Made by a program: the position numbers and the translations under genes. Positions 52,438 through 60,236 of a DNA stretch of 64,000 bases are shown piece by piece (position 1 is the first letter of the stretch; each line of letters opens with the position of its first letter). The DNA is from Azospirillum brasilense (GTDB lineage Bacteria > Pseudomonadota > Alphaproteobacteria > Azospirillales > Azospirillaceae). The stretch is taken from assembly GCF_005222205.1 (NCBI RefSeq), contig NZ_CP032345.1:1985501-2049500 (forward strand), read 5' to 3'. The notes beneath the pieces are model-generated. The model was given only the letters and a program-made list of their open reading frames with translations, was not told where the DNA came from and ran no database searches.

Positions 52438-54837
52438 ATGACAACCGCCCGGAAGCAGCCGGGCGTGACGATCGCCGTCGGGACCGTGATGACGCTGCGC
52501 CGCAAGATCCGTTGGCTGACCTGGATCGGCCTGATCGGCTGCCTCATGGCGGCAATACCGGCGCTTTACCTGCTGCGCAGCGGTTTGATCACGGAACGGG
52601 AACGGCTGACCCACGCGCTGGTCGGTTCGGCGCACGCCATGCTTGGCGAGATCAACGCGGCCATCGAGGCCGGCGCCCTGGCGCGGGACGAGGGCCAGGG
52701 ACAGGCGCGGCTGGCGCTGCGGGCGCTGGGGCGCGATCCCTTCCATGTCAGCGTCTTCACCGACGGGCGCGTGCCCGAAGGCTGGATGGGCGAGGGGCAT
52801 TCGGTCCGCGCCAGCCTGACCTTCGAACCCTGGGGCTGGGCCATCGCGGCGGCCAGCGGGACCGACGACCTCGACCGCGAATTCGCCATGGAGGCCCTGG
52901 CCTTCGTCCTGTTCATCACCGTTCTGCTGGTGCTGAGCTGGCCGCTGTCGGTGTTCCTGTCGCAGCATGTGCTGGGTCCCATCGAGGCGCTGTCGGAGCG
53001 GATGGAGCGGCTGACCGAAGGGCAGACCGGCATCGACATCCCCGGCCGCGACCGCAAGGACGAGTTCGGCGCCATGGCCCGCGCCATGGACTATTTCCGA
53101 CAGGCCGCCGAGGCGCTGATCGTGCGCGACGAGCGGCTGTTCGGCATCATGAACAACATCGGCGAAGCCATCGTGCTGGTCGGCGAGGACGGTCGGGTCG
53201 AGGAGCACAACCCCGCCGCCGTCGCCCTGTTCGGGGTCCCCGCGGAGCGGCTCGACGGCCATCGCTTCGCCGACCTGTTCGCCGAGGAGGACCGCGAGCG
53301 GGTCGCCCGGCTGCTCGGTTTGGGGCTCACACCAGGGGCGCCGGACGGGGACGGTGCGGCGGGACCGGGTGCCGGCGGCGGCCGCACGGAGCGCGCCGAG
53401 GAGCTGGTGATCGAGCGGGCGGACGGGCGGATCGACGCCTCGCTCTCCCTGTCCTGCCTGGACGTGCAGGGGCGGCGCAGCTACGTCTGCGCGCTGGCCG
53501 ACATGACGGAGCGGCTGCGCCACGAGCGGGAACTGCTGCGGCTCGCCACGCGCGACCGGCTGACCGGCCTGCCGAACCGCGCCCTCATCGAATCGCTGCT
53601 CGACACCTCGATCGAGCGGGCGCGCCGCCATGGCCGCCGCTTCGCGGTGCTGTGCCTGGACCTGTCGCGCTTCAAGCTGATCACCGACACGCTGGGCCAC
53701 CACGCCGGGGACCTGCTGCTGCAGGAGGTCGCCTCGCGGATCGTCGTCACGGTGCGGGCGAGCGACACGGTGGGGCGCATCGGCACCGACGACTTCGCGG
53801 TGATCCTCGACGAGGTGGGCGAGGCGAAGGAGGCGGAGATCGCCGCCCAGCGCATCCTGGCCGCCTTTGACGAGCCGGTGCTGCTGATGGGAACGGAGCA
53901 TTACGTCCGCCCGTCGATCGGCATCGCCCTGTTCCCCGACCACGCCGACAGCGCGCAGGAGCTGATCCGCTCCGCCGACACGGCGCTCTACGCGGCCAAG
54001 CGGGCCGGCGGCAAGCGCCACGCCTTCTTCCGCAAGGAGCTGGCCGACCAAGCGCACCGCCATCTGGCGCTGGACCGCGACCTGCGGGCGGCGCTGGCGC
54101 GCGGGGAGTTCCAGCTCCACTACCAGCCCAAGGTGTCGCTGATCGACCAAGCGCTGGAGGGGTTCGAGGCGCTTCTGCGCTGGGACAAGCCCGGTTTCGG
54201 AATGATCCCGCCCGGCGAGTTCATCCCGGTTGCCGAGGACACCGGCTTCATCGTGCCCCTCGGCGACTGGGTGCTCGACGAGGCCTGCCGTCAGTTGCGG
54301 GAGTGGATCGACCATGGGCTGGAGCCGGTGCCGGTGGCCGTCAACATCTCGCCGCGCCACCTGCGCCAGCGCTCCGCCGAGGATTTCCGCCGCATCATCG
54401 ACCGCCACCGCCTGTCGCCCGATCTGGTCGAGCTGGAGATCACCGAGGGCGCGGTGATGCAGGACATGGACCACGCCCTGTCCGTCCTGGCCGCGCTGAA
54501 GGCCATGGGCATCCGCGTGGCGGTGGACGATTTCGGCACCGGCCATTCCTCGCTGAGCTACCTGAAGCGGCTGCCGGTGACGACTTTGAAGATCGACCGG
54601 TCCTTCGTGAACGGCGTGCCGAGCGAGCGGGAGGACAACGGCATCGTCTCCACCATCATCGCCATGGCCGACATGCTGGGGCTCGACGTGGTGGCGGAGG
54701 GGGTGGAGAAGCCGGAACAGGCCAATTTCCTGCGCCACCACAACTGCACCCTGGTCCAGGGCTGGCTGACCGGGCGCCCGGTTCCCGCCGGGCAGGCCGC
54801 CGACCTGCTGGCTGTGCGCCTGCGCCGGACCGCGTGA
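52438..54837 (+). CDS. Membrane GGDEF-EAL protein, predicted c-di-GMP phosphodiesterase
   Basis: 799 residues (ATG 52489 is an alternative start). TM1 about 27-47, a periplasmic sensor, TM2 about 152-172, HAMP about 173-228, PAS about 232-360, GGDEF 365-535, EAL 545-795. The GGDEF motif is degenerate (GTDDF, 449-453), so cyclase activity is unlikely. EAL is intact (577-579), with VNIS Asn636, EITE, DDFGTGHSS (697 on), Lys718, Glu754 and Gln774-type residues for metal and c-di-GMP. It lies between the phage scaffold and capsid genes and ends at a hairpin, so it is an insertion into the morphogenesis order. A weak TTGAC-type promoter lies near 52392. Confidence 0.92.
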   Translation: MTTARKQPGVTIAVGTVMTLRRKIRWLTWIGLIGCLMAAIPALYLLRSGLITERERLTHALVGSAHAMLGEINAAIEAGALARDEGQGQARLALRALGRDPFHVSVFTDGRVPEGWMGEGHSVRASLTFEPWGWAIAAASGTDDLDREFAMEALAFVLFITVLLVLSWPLSVFLSQHVLGPIEALSERMERLTEGQTGIDIPGRDRKDEFGAMARAMDYFRQAAEALIVRDERLFGIMNNIGEAIVLVGEDGRVEEHNPAAVALFGVPAERLDGHRFADLFAEEDRERVARLLGLGLTPGAPDGDGAAGPGAGGGRTERAEELVIERADGRIDASLSLSCLDVQGRRSYVCALADMTERLRHERELLRLATRDRLTGLPNRALIESLLDTSIERARRHGRRFAVLCLDLSRFKLITDTLGHHAGDLLLQEVASRIVVTVRASDTVGRIGTDDFAVILDEVGEAKEAEIAAQRILAAFDEPVLLMGTEHYVRPSIGIALFPDHADSAQELIRSADTALYAAKRAGGKRHAFFRKELADQAHRHLALDRDLRAALARGEFQLHYQPKVSLIDQALEGFEALLRWDKPGFGMIPPGEFIPVAEDTGFIVPLGDWVLDEACRQLREWIDHGLEPVPVAVNISPRHLRQRSAEDFRRIIDRHRLSPDLVELEITEGAVMQDMDHALSVLAALKAMGIRVAVDDFGTGHSSLSYLKRLPVTTLKIDRSFVNGVPSEREDNGIVSTIIAMADMLGLDVVAEGVEKPEQANFLRHHNCTLVQGWLTGRPVPAGQAADLLAVRLRRTA

Positions 54838-54849
54838 GATCCGGAAGAA

Positions 54850-54869
54850 CCGGGGGCCGTCGCCCCCGG
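54850..54869. terminator. GC hairpin between the EAL gene and the PRC-barrel gene
   Basis: 8-bp stem CCGGGGGC/GCCCCCGG with loop CGTC, between convergent genes; there is no proper T-run, so strength uncertain. Confidence 0.5.
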
Positions 54870-54895
54870 TCCGTCCTCCTGATTCGGCCGTGACG

Positions 54896-55333
54896 TCAGC
54901 GCAGCGCGCCCTTGACGTCCTCGTACTTGCCCTTCTGCCAGGACTCCAGGCCCTTGAGGTCGTTCTCCGACATGTCGACGGTCAGGCGCTCTCCCTTCAT
55001 GTGCAGCCGCTCCAGCGGCAGGACGACGTCCTTGTCGCTGACGTCGGCGACGTGGTCGACATCGATCACCGCGAAGGTCTGGCCACCCTTGCGGACGATG
55101 CCCTCGATCTCGGCGATGTCCTTGCCGTCGCTGCCGTAGATGTCCTTCCCCTTGAGCTGGGCCGCGGTCATCTTCGCGACCGCCGGGTCGAGCGAGCCGT
55201 GGGTGGCCGCGACCTGCCCGGTCGCCTTGTTGTTCGGGACCTCCTTGGCGGCGGTTCCGGACGTGCTTTCGGCCAGGGCCGGCGTGGCGAGCAGAAACGC
55301 CGCGACGCCACAGGCGGTGATGATCGTCTTCAT
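54896..55333 (-). CDS. Secreted PRC-barrel domain protein
   Basis: 145 residues from ATG 55333, with AGAGGAA upstream. Sec signal peptide (KTIITACGVAAFLLATPALA, cleavage after ALA). PRC-barrel core GKDIYGSDGKDIAEIEGIVRKGGQTFAVIDVDHVADVSDKDVVLPLERLHM, then LTVDMSENDLKGLESW. Photosynthetic-reaction-centre-H-like barrels occur in many alphaproteobacterial periplasmic proteins of unknown function. Opposite in orientation to the phage genes around it and not a known phage protein. Possibly cargo together with the EAL gene. Confidence 0.88.
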   Translation of the reverse strand: MKTIITACGVAAFLLATPALAESTSGTAAKEVPNNKATGQVAATHGSLDPAVAKMTAAQLKGKDIYGSDGKDIAEIEGIVRKGGQTFAVIDVDHVADVSDKDVVLPLERLHMKGERLTVDMSENDLKGLESWQKGKYEDVKGALR

Positions 55334-55469
55334 GAAGCGTATTCCTCTTTTATGCCGTGTTTTTCGTGCCGTGATGGCCAACGATTCAACACCGTGGTTC
55401 TGGGGGATATTCCGTGCCCCAAGGGAGTACCGCGCCAAGATGATAGGATTGCGATAAAGGAAAATATTC

Positions 55470-55498
55470 TTGACATGGAAGGGCGATTGTCCTAGAAA
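55470..55498 (+). promoter_or_regulatory. Strong sigma-70 promoter
   Basis: Perfect TTGACA (55470-55475), 17 bp, TAGAAA (4 of 6), in an AT-rich block in front of the capsid gene. Transcription would start near 55505 and meet the terminator at 55578. Confidence 0.65.
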
Positions 55499-55504
55499 CG
55501 GACT

Positions 55505-55626
55505 TGCCAACGCCCGTCGTGCGTCCCCTCACACGACGGGCCGCGGCATCCCGAACCTCCCCTCCACGCCTGTCCTGAAAGGGGCTGACCGGACAACCGA
55601 AAGGCCCGGCCAGCCCCTTTCTTTTT
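55505..55626 (+). ncRNA. Candidate small RNA or attenuated leader upstream of the capsid gene
   Basis: About 120 nt between the promoter at 55470 and the terminator at 55578. It contains a 9-bp hairpin (CCCGTCGTG ... CACGACGGG, 55518-55545) and no open frame with a ribosome site. Either a stable small RNA or a leader that stops most transcripts before the capsid gene. Confidence 0.5.
55578..55626 (+). terminator. Strong intrinsic terminator before the capsid gene
   Basis: Stem AAAGGGGCTG/CAGCCCCTTT (55578-55587 with 55611-55620), extended inward by CCGG/CCGG, followed by CTTTTT. Located 128 bp before the capsid ATG. Confidence 0.85.
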
Positions 55627-55753
55627 CGCGCTTCGCCCGCGGCCGGGCGCGCGTCCCCTCGTCCTGTTCCGGGATCGGGCGCGCCCGACAACCGGGTGGC
55701 GGAATGCTTCCCGCCGGACGGGACCCCGCAGAACGCGAAAGGAATACAGTCCA

Positions 55754-56572
55754 ATGTCCACCTCGGTCGCCCAGGCTTTCGTCAAGCAGTTCGAACGCGA
55801 AGTGCACGACGCCTACCAGCGCATGGGCTCCAAGCTGCGCAACACGGTGCGCACCAAGAACAACGTCCAGGGCGCCTCCACCGTCTTCCAGAAGGTCGGC
55901 AAGGGCACCGCGTCGACCAAGGCGCGCCACGGCGCGGTTCCGGTGATGAACCTCGACCACACGCCGGTCGAATGCACCCTCTACGACTTCTACGCCGGCG
56001 ACTGGGTCGACCGGCTGGACGAGTTGAAGACCAACATCGATGAGCGGCAGATCATCGCCAGCGCCGGCGCCTACGCGCTGGGCCGCAAGACCGACGAACT
56101 CATCCTCGGCGAGCTGAACAAATCCACCAACTTCGCGGGCGGCTCCAACGACGGGCTGACCAAGGCGAAGGTGCTGACGGCCTTCGAGAAGCTGGGCGAG
56201 TCCGACGTGCCGGACGACGGGCAGCGCTACGCCGTCGTCGGCTGGAAGCAGTGGAGCCAGCTTCTGGGCATCGACGAGTTCGCCAGCACCGAATATGTCG
56301 GCGCCGACGAGTTGCCCTGGCGCGGCACCCAGGCCAAGCGCTGGCTGGGCACGCTGTGGATGCCCCATTCCGGCCTGAAGGCCGAGGGCGGGGTGCGGCT
56401 GTGCCACTGGTACCACAAGACGGCCATCGGCCATGCCTCGGGCGCCGACGTGAAGACGGACATCTCCTGGCACGGCGACCGCGCTGCGCATTTCGTCAAC
56501 AACATGATGTCGCAGGGCGCCGGCCTGATCGATGCGGCGGGCGTCGTCACCATGCGCTGCCTGGAAGCCTGA
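55754..56572 (+). CDS. Major capsid protein (phage capsid 2-type)
   Basis: 272 residues; ATG preceded by AAAGGA. VAQAFVKQFEREVHDAYQRMGSKLRNTVRTKNNVQGASTVFQKVGKG is the usual N-arm start, with MNLDHTPVECTLYDFYAGDWVDRLDELKTNIDE, the GQRYAVVGWKQWSQLLGIDEFASTEYVG segment and WHGDRAAHFVNNMMSQGAGLID near the C-terminus, all typical of T7-like/podovirus coat proteins of the HK97-related fold. Promoter must lie between 55627 and 55753 or transcription reads through the terminator. Confidence 0.88.
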   Translation: MSTSVAQAFVKQFEREVHDAYQRMGSKLRNTVRTKNNVQGASTVFQKVGKGTASTKARHGAVPVMNLDHTPVECTLYDFYAGDWVDRLDELKTNIDERQIIASAGAYALGRKTDELILGELNKSTNFAGGSNDGLTKAKVLTAFEKLGESDVPDDGQRYAVVGWKQWSQLLGIDEFASTEYVGADELPWRGTQAKRWLGTLWMPHSGLKAEGGVRLCHWYHKTAIGHASGADVKTDISWHGDRAAHFVNNMMSQGAGLIDAAGVVTMRCLEA

Positions 56573-56621
56573 CCCTGGACGCCTGACGCCCCCTGCCGAC
56601 GACCGACCTGGAGTTTTCCCC

Positions 56622-56891
56622 ATGGCCTATCTTCCGAAGGACCTGAGCGTCCTTGCCTACGCCAACGGCTTCACCCTGTGGCACTACACGACGCCGGACG
56701 CCGCCACGCTGGTGGACAACAGCGGCTATTTCAACGGCGCGTCCGACCTGCTGCGCAGCGGCGACATGATCCTGGCCAACACCGGCACCGCCGGGACGCC
56801 CGCCGCCGGCGTCCTCGTGGTCGCCGCCAACGCGGCGGGGGTGGTGGACGTCACCAACCTGTCGCCCTTCGGCGCGTCCAACACGGACTGA
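56622..56891 (+). CDS. Small capsid-adjacent protein, possible decoration protein
   Basis: 89 residues. LPKDLSVLAYANGFTLWHYTTPDAATLVDNSGYFNGASDLLRSGDMILANTGTAGTPAAGVLVVAANAAGVVDV (in pieces): beta-rich, small, directly after the capsid gene (49 bp). Proteins of this size and look follow capsid genes in many podoviruses and may decorate the head. Followed by an inverted repeat element. Confidence 0.65.
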   Translation: MAYLPKDLSVLAYANGFTLWHYTTPDAATLVDNSGYFNGASDLLRSGDMILANTGTAGTPAAGVLVVAANAAGVVDVTNLSPFGASNTD

Positions 56892-56908
56892 CGGGTTCCC
56901 TTCGATGT

Positions 56909-57027
56909 CCCCTCTCCCCCCTGGGGAGAGGGTCAGGGTGAGGGGGATGCGCGTTTGCCAGACGTTTCGCCATGCGCAACCCCCTCACCGGCCCTGCGGG
57001 CCACCCTCTCCCCAGGGGGGAGAGGGC
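56909..57027. repeat. Imperfect long inverted repeat (REP/MITE-like) inside the phage module
   Basis: Left arm about 56909-56946 (CCCTCTCCCCCCTGGGGAGAGGG followed by CAGGGTGAGGGGG, in parts) and right arm about 56980-57027 with the complementary order. The arms themselves hold smaller palindromes. This CCCCTCACC...CCCTCTCCCC type is a widespread proteobacterial intergenic repeat, so it marks host-type DNA between the phage genes. Confidence 0.75.
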
Positions 57028-57067
57028 TAAGGCGACGTGCCTCCCTCTGATCCGAAGGATCGATCCC

Positions 57068-57637
57068 ATGGCATTGACGGCTATCGGGCTGTGCAGCCGC
57101 GCGCTCATCAAGATCGGGGCGACGGCGATCACCGCCTTCGACGAGGGCTCCGCCGAGGCGGAGGTCGCGGCGGCGCTCTTCGAGCCGGCGCGGGACGCGC
57201 TGTTGTCGGCCAACGCCTGGAGCTTCGCCACGCGGCAGGCCCGGCTGGCGCGGCTGGCCGACGATCCGGTCGCCGATTACGGCGCGGCCTTCCAGCTTCC
57301 CGCCAATTTCCTGCGCGCGCTCGGCGCCGGGGCGGGCGGGCGGGGCCGCGGGCTGGATTACCGCATCGCTGGGCGGACGCTGCAGGCGGCGTCCGACGCG
57401 GTGGTGCTGACCTATGTCGGGCGCCCGGCGGAGGAGGATTTCCCCGCCTTCTTCGACCAGGCGCTGATTGCCCGGCTGGCCGCGGAGTTCTGCATTCCGC
57501 TGACCGAGAGCACGAGCCGGGCGGAGCTGCTGCAGCGGCTGGCGGAAAGCGAGTTCCGCCGCGCCCGCCAGATCGACGCCCTGCAGGACAGCCAGCCGGG
57601 CTTCGAGGATTTCACCCTGATCGACGCGAGGGGCTGA
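57068..57637 (+). CDS. T7-like tail tubular protein A
   Basis: 189 residues. ALTAIGLCSRALIKIGATAITAFDEGSAEAEVAAALFEPARDALLSANAWSFATRQARLARL (in pieces) is the tail tube A signature; FQLPANFLRALGAG and the C-terminal RAELLQRLAESEFRRARQIDALQ support it. Joins the portal to the tail nozzle. The stop overlaps the next start (TGATG). Confidence 0.85.
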   Translation: MALTAIGLCSRALIKIGATAITAFDEGSAEAEVAAALFEPARDALLSANAWSFATRQARLARLADDPVADYGAAFQLPANFLRALGAGAGGRGRGLDYRIAGRTLQAASDAVVLTYVGRPAEEDFPAFFDQALIARLAAEFCIPLTESTSRAELLQRLAESEFRRARQIDALQDSQPGFEDFTLIDARG

Positions 57638-59532
57638 TGGCGCGGATTCGTCAGGTGAAGACCAACTTCACGGCGGGGGAGATTTCCCGCCGCCTGCTCG
57701 GGCGCGGCGACCTGCGCGCCTACGACAACGGGGCGCTGGCGCTGCGCAACCTGTTCATCCACCCGACCGGCGGGGTGACGCGCCGCTCCGGCCTCGCCTT
57801 CGTCGATCCGGCCCGCGGCGACGGGCGGCTGGTCGCCTTCGAGTTCAACACGGAGCAGACCTACCTGCTGGTCTTCTCCGAGGGGCGGATCGACGTCTAC
57901 GGCGACGACACGCCCATCGCCAGCGTGGAGGCGCCCTGGACCGCCGCCCAGCTTCCCCAGATCACCTGGACGCAGAGCGCCGACACGCTGCTGGTCTGCC
58001 ATCCCGACGTGCCGCCGCGCAAGCTGACGCGCAGCGGCGCCGACGCCTGGGCGCTGACCGGCTGGAGCTACGTCGCGGAGGGGGAACGGGTGGCGATGCC
58101 CTTCTACCGCTTCGCCGATCCCGCAGTGACGCTGACCCCGTCGGGTACGGACGGGCTGGTGACGGTGACGGCTTCCGCCTCCGTCTTCGACCCGAAGCAG
58201 GAGGGCACGCGCCTGCGCATCCAGGGCAAGCAGCTCCGTGTGGAAGGTGTGGTGTCGGCGACCCAGGTCACCGCGACGGTGCTGGAGACGCTGGCCGGCA
58301 CCGCCGCGACGACGGCCTGGGACGAGCAGTCCTTCTCGCCGCTGCGCGGCTGGCCGGTGTCGGCGGCCTTCCACCAGGACCGGCTGGTCATCGGTGGATC
58401 GCGCGACCTGCCCAACCGGCTGTGGCTGTCGCGCTCGGCCGACCTGTGGAATTTCGACCTCGGCACCGGACAGGACGACGAGGCCATCGAGTTCGGCATC
58501 CTGTCCGATCAGGTGAACGCGGTGCGCGCCGTCTTCTCCGGGCGGCATCTCCAGGTCTTCACCTCCGGCGCGGAATACATGGTGTCGGGCGATCCGCTGA
58601 CCCCGCAGAACATCCAGGTGCACCGGCAGACGCGCATCGGCTCGCCCGTCGACCGCTCCGTCCCGCCGCGCGACGTGGACGGCGCCACCCTGTTCGTCTC
58701 GCGCAATGGGCGGGAGATCCGCGAATTCCTCTACACCGACACCGAGGCCGCCTATCAGGCCAACGATCTGGCGCTGCTCGCCCGCCATCTGGTGGTGAAG
58801 CCGCGCGACCAGGATTACGACCAGGGCCGCCGCCTGATGTTCGTGGTGATGGAGGACGGCGCGCTGTGCGCCCTGACCGTCTATCGACTGGAGCAGGTGA
58901 CCGCCTGGACCCGGCTGGAGACCGACGGGGCGGTGCGCAGCGTCGCGGTGGTCGGGGACGAGGTCTACGCGCTGGTCGACCGCGCCGGGCGGTGGAGCGT
59001 CGAGCGCTTCGACGACGGGCTGAACCTCGACGCCGCCCTGGTCGGCGACCACGATGCCCCGACCGCGGTGTGGAGCGGGCTGGACCATCTGGAGGGGCGC
59101 GCCGTCGCGGTGGTCGCCGACGGGACGGTCCGCGCCGACGCCACCGTCGCCGCCGGCAAGATCGTGCTCGACCCGCCGGCCCGCCACGTCGAGGCCGGGC
59201 TGCCCTACAGCCACCGCATCGAGCCGCTGCCGGTTAGCCTGCTGGGGCAGGCGGGCGGGACGGACGCGGTGCGGCTGGTGTCCGTCGGCTTCCGGCTGGA
59301 GGAGACGGCGGCGCTCCACGCCGACCTGGGGCGCGGGCTTCAGGAACTGCCGCTGCACCGGACGGGGCCGCAGCCCGCGGGCGGCGTTCCGGCGCTGGTC
59401 TCCGGTGACCGCAAGCTGCGGGCGCTGGGCTGGCGGCGCGACAGCGACCGGCCGCTGTGGAGCATCCGGCAGGACGCGCCGCTGCCCTTCACGCTTTTGT
59501 CCGTAACCATGGAATTGAGGGTGAACGACTGA
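57637..59532 (+). CDS. T7-like tail tubular protein B (nozzle)
   Basis: 631 residues. ARIRQVKTNFTAGEISRRLLGRGDLRAYDNGALALRNLFIHPTGGVTRRSGLAFV (in pieces) is the characteristic start. A beta-propeller-like body follows (FNTEQTYLLVFSEGRIDVYGD, TWTQSADTLLVCHPDVPPRKLTR, GWPVSAAFHQDRLVIGGSRDLPNRLWLSRSADLWNFDLG, ending MELRVND). Overlaps neighbours at both ends by TGATG, so it is coupled. Confidence 0.88.
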   Translation: MARIRQVKTNFTAGEISRRLLGRGDLRAYDNGALALRNLFIHPTGGVTRRSGLAFVDPARGDGRLVAFEFNTEQTYLLVFSEGRIDVYGDDTPIASVEAPWTAAQLPQITWTQSADTLLVCHPDVPPRKLTRSGADAWALTGWSYVAEGERVAMPFYRFADPAVTLTPSGTDGLVTVTASASVFDPKQEGTRLRIQGKQLRVEGVVSATQVTATVLETLAGTAATTAWDEQSFSPLRGWPVSAAFHQDRLVIGGSRDLPNRLWLSRSADLWNFDLGTGQDDEAIEFGILSDQVNAVRAVFSGRHLQVFTSGAEYMVSGDPLTPQNIQVHRQTRIGSPVDRSVPPRDVDGATLFVSRNGREIREFLYTDTEAAYQANDLALLARHLVVKPRDQDYDQGRRLMFVVMEDGALCALTVYRLEQVTAWTRLETDGAVRSVAVVGDEVYALVDRAGRWSVERFDDGLNLDAALVGDHDAPTAVWSGLDHLEGRAVAVVADGTVRADATVAAGKIVLDPPARHVEAGLPYSHRIEPLPVSLLGQAGGTDAVRLVSVGFRLEETAALHADLGRGLQELPLHRTGPQPAGGVPALVSGDRKLRALGWRRDSDRPLWSIRQDAPLPFTLLSVTMELRVND

Positions 59533-60197
59533 TGGGCGGAATCACGACCCTGGCCACCACGGCGCTGCCGCTGGCCAACGCCGTCGCCGACACGGTGGAC
59601 CGCGTCTCCGGCACCTCGGACAGCGCGCGCCGGCAGCAGGCCGCCGACGAGCGCCGCTACGCCCAGCAGGCGGAGCAGCAGCGCCTGGAATGGCAGCGCG
59701 AGGACGAGCTGCGCCGCCAGGACCAGGAGCTTCAGCGCCAGAAGGAGGAGCAGGCCCGCGCCGAGGCGGAGCGGCAGCGCGTCCGCGAGATGGACTGGCT
59801 GGCGCAGAGCCAGAACCTGGCCGCCGAGCAGCTCCGCGCCGGGCAGGCCACCGCGCTGGCCGACAAGGAGGGCGACGCCCGCACGCGGCTGGCCCAGATC
59901 TCCGCCGCCGCGCAGTCCGACGAGCGGCGGCGCGTGGACGCCCTGCGCCGTACCGTGGCGCGCACCCGCGCGACGCTCGGCTCCAACGGGGTCAGCGCGG
60001 CGGACGGCTCCGGCGAGGCGATCCTGCTCGGCGTCGTCAAGGACAGCGCCGCGGAGCGCGGGGAGGCGGAAGGCGCCGACCGGCTGAAGCGCGAGGCCAT
60101 CCAGCAGGAGGTGGACGGCGTGCGCCGCCGCAACCTGCTGGAACAGGCGCAGCTCGCCGAGCGGCAGCGGCTGGAGTTCATGAGCCGCTTCTACTGA
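59532..60197 (+). CDS. Coiled-coil internal virion-type protein
   Basis: 221 residues. Short hydrophobic start (MGGITTLATTALPLANAVADTVD), then a highly charged coiled coil with Gln/Glu/Arg heptads (about 30-105, 145-220), interrupted by TRATLGSNGVSAADGSGEAILLGV. The position after tail tube B and the GSNGVSAADGSG segment match phage internal or ejection-type proteins (T7 gp14 position). Exact homology uncertain. No larger gp15/gp16 equivalents are in the window. Confidence 0.7.
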   Translation: MGGITTLATTALPLANAVADTVDRVSGTSDSARRQQAADERRYAQQAEQQRLEWQREDELRRQDQELQRQKEEQARAEAERQRVREMDWLAQSQNLAAEQLRAGQATALADKEGDARTRLAQISAAAQSDERRRVDALRRTVARTRATLGSNGVSAADGSGEAILLGVVKDSAAERGEAEGADRLKREAIQQEVDGVRRRNLLEQAQLAERQRLEFMSRFY

Positions 60198-60236
60198 CGC
60201 TTCCGGTCAACCCACGCAGCAGGAGGGGCGCACCCC

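Noticed and set aside
51571-54741. 1056-codon frame antisense to scaffold and EAL genes
   Set aside because: Mirror of the EAL gene; composition of a shadow frame.
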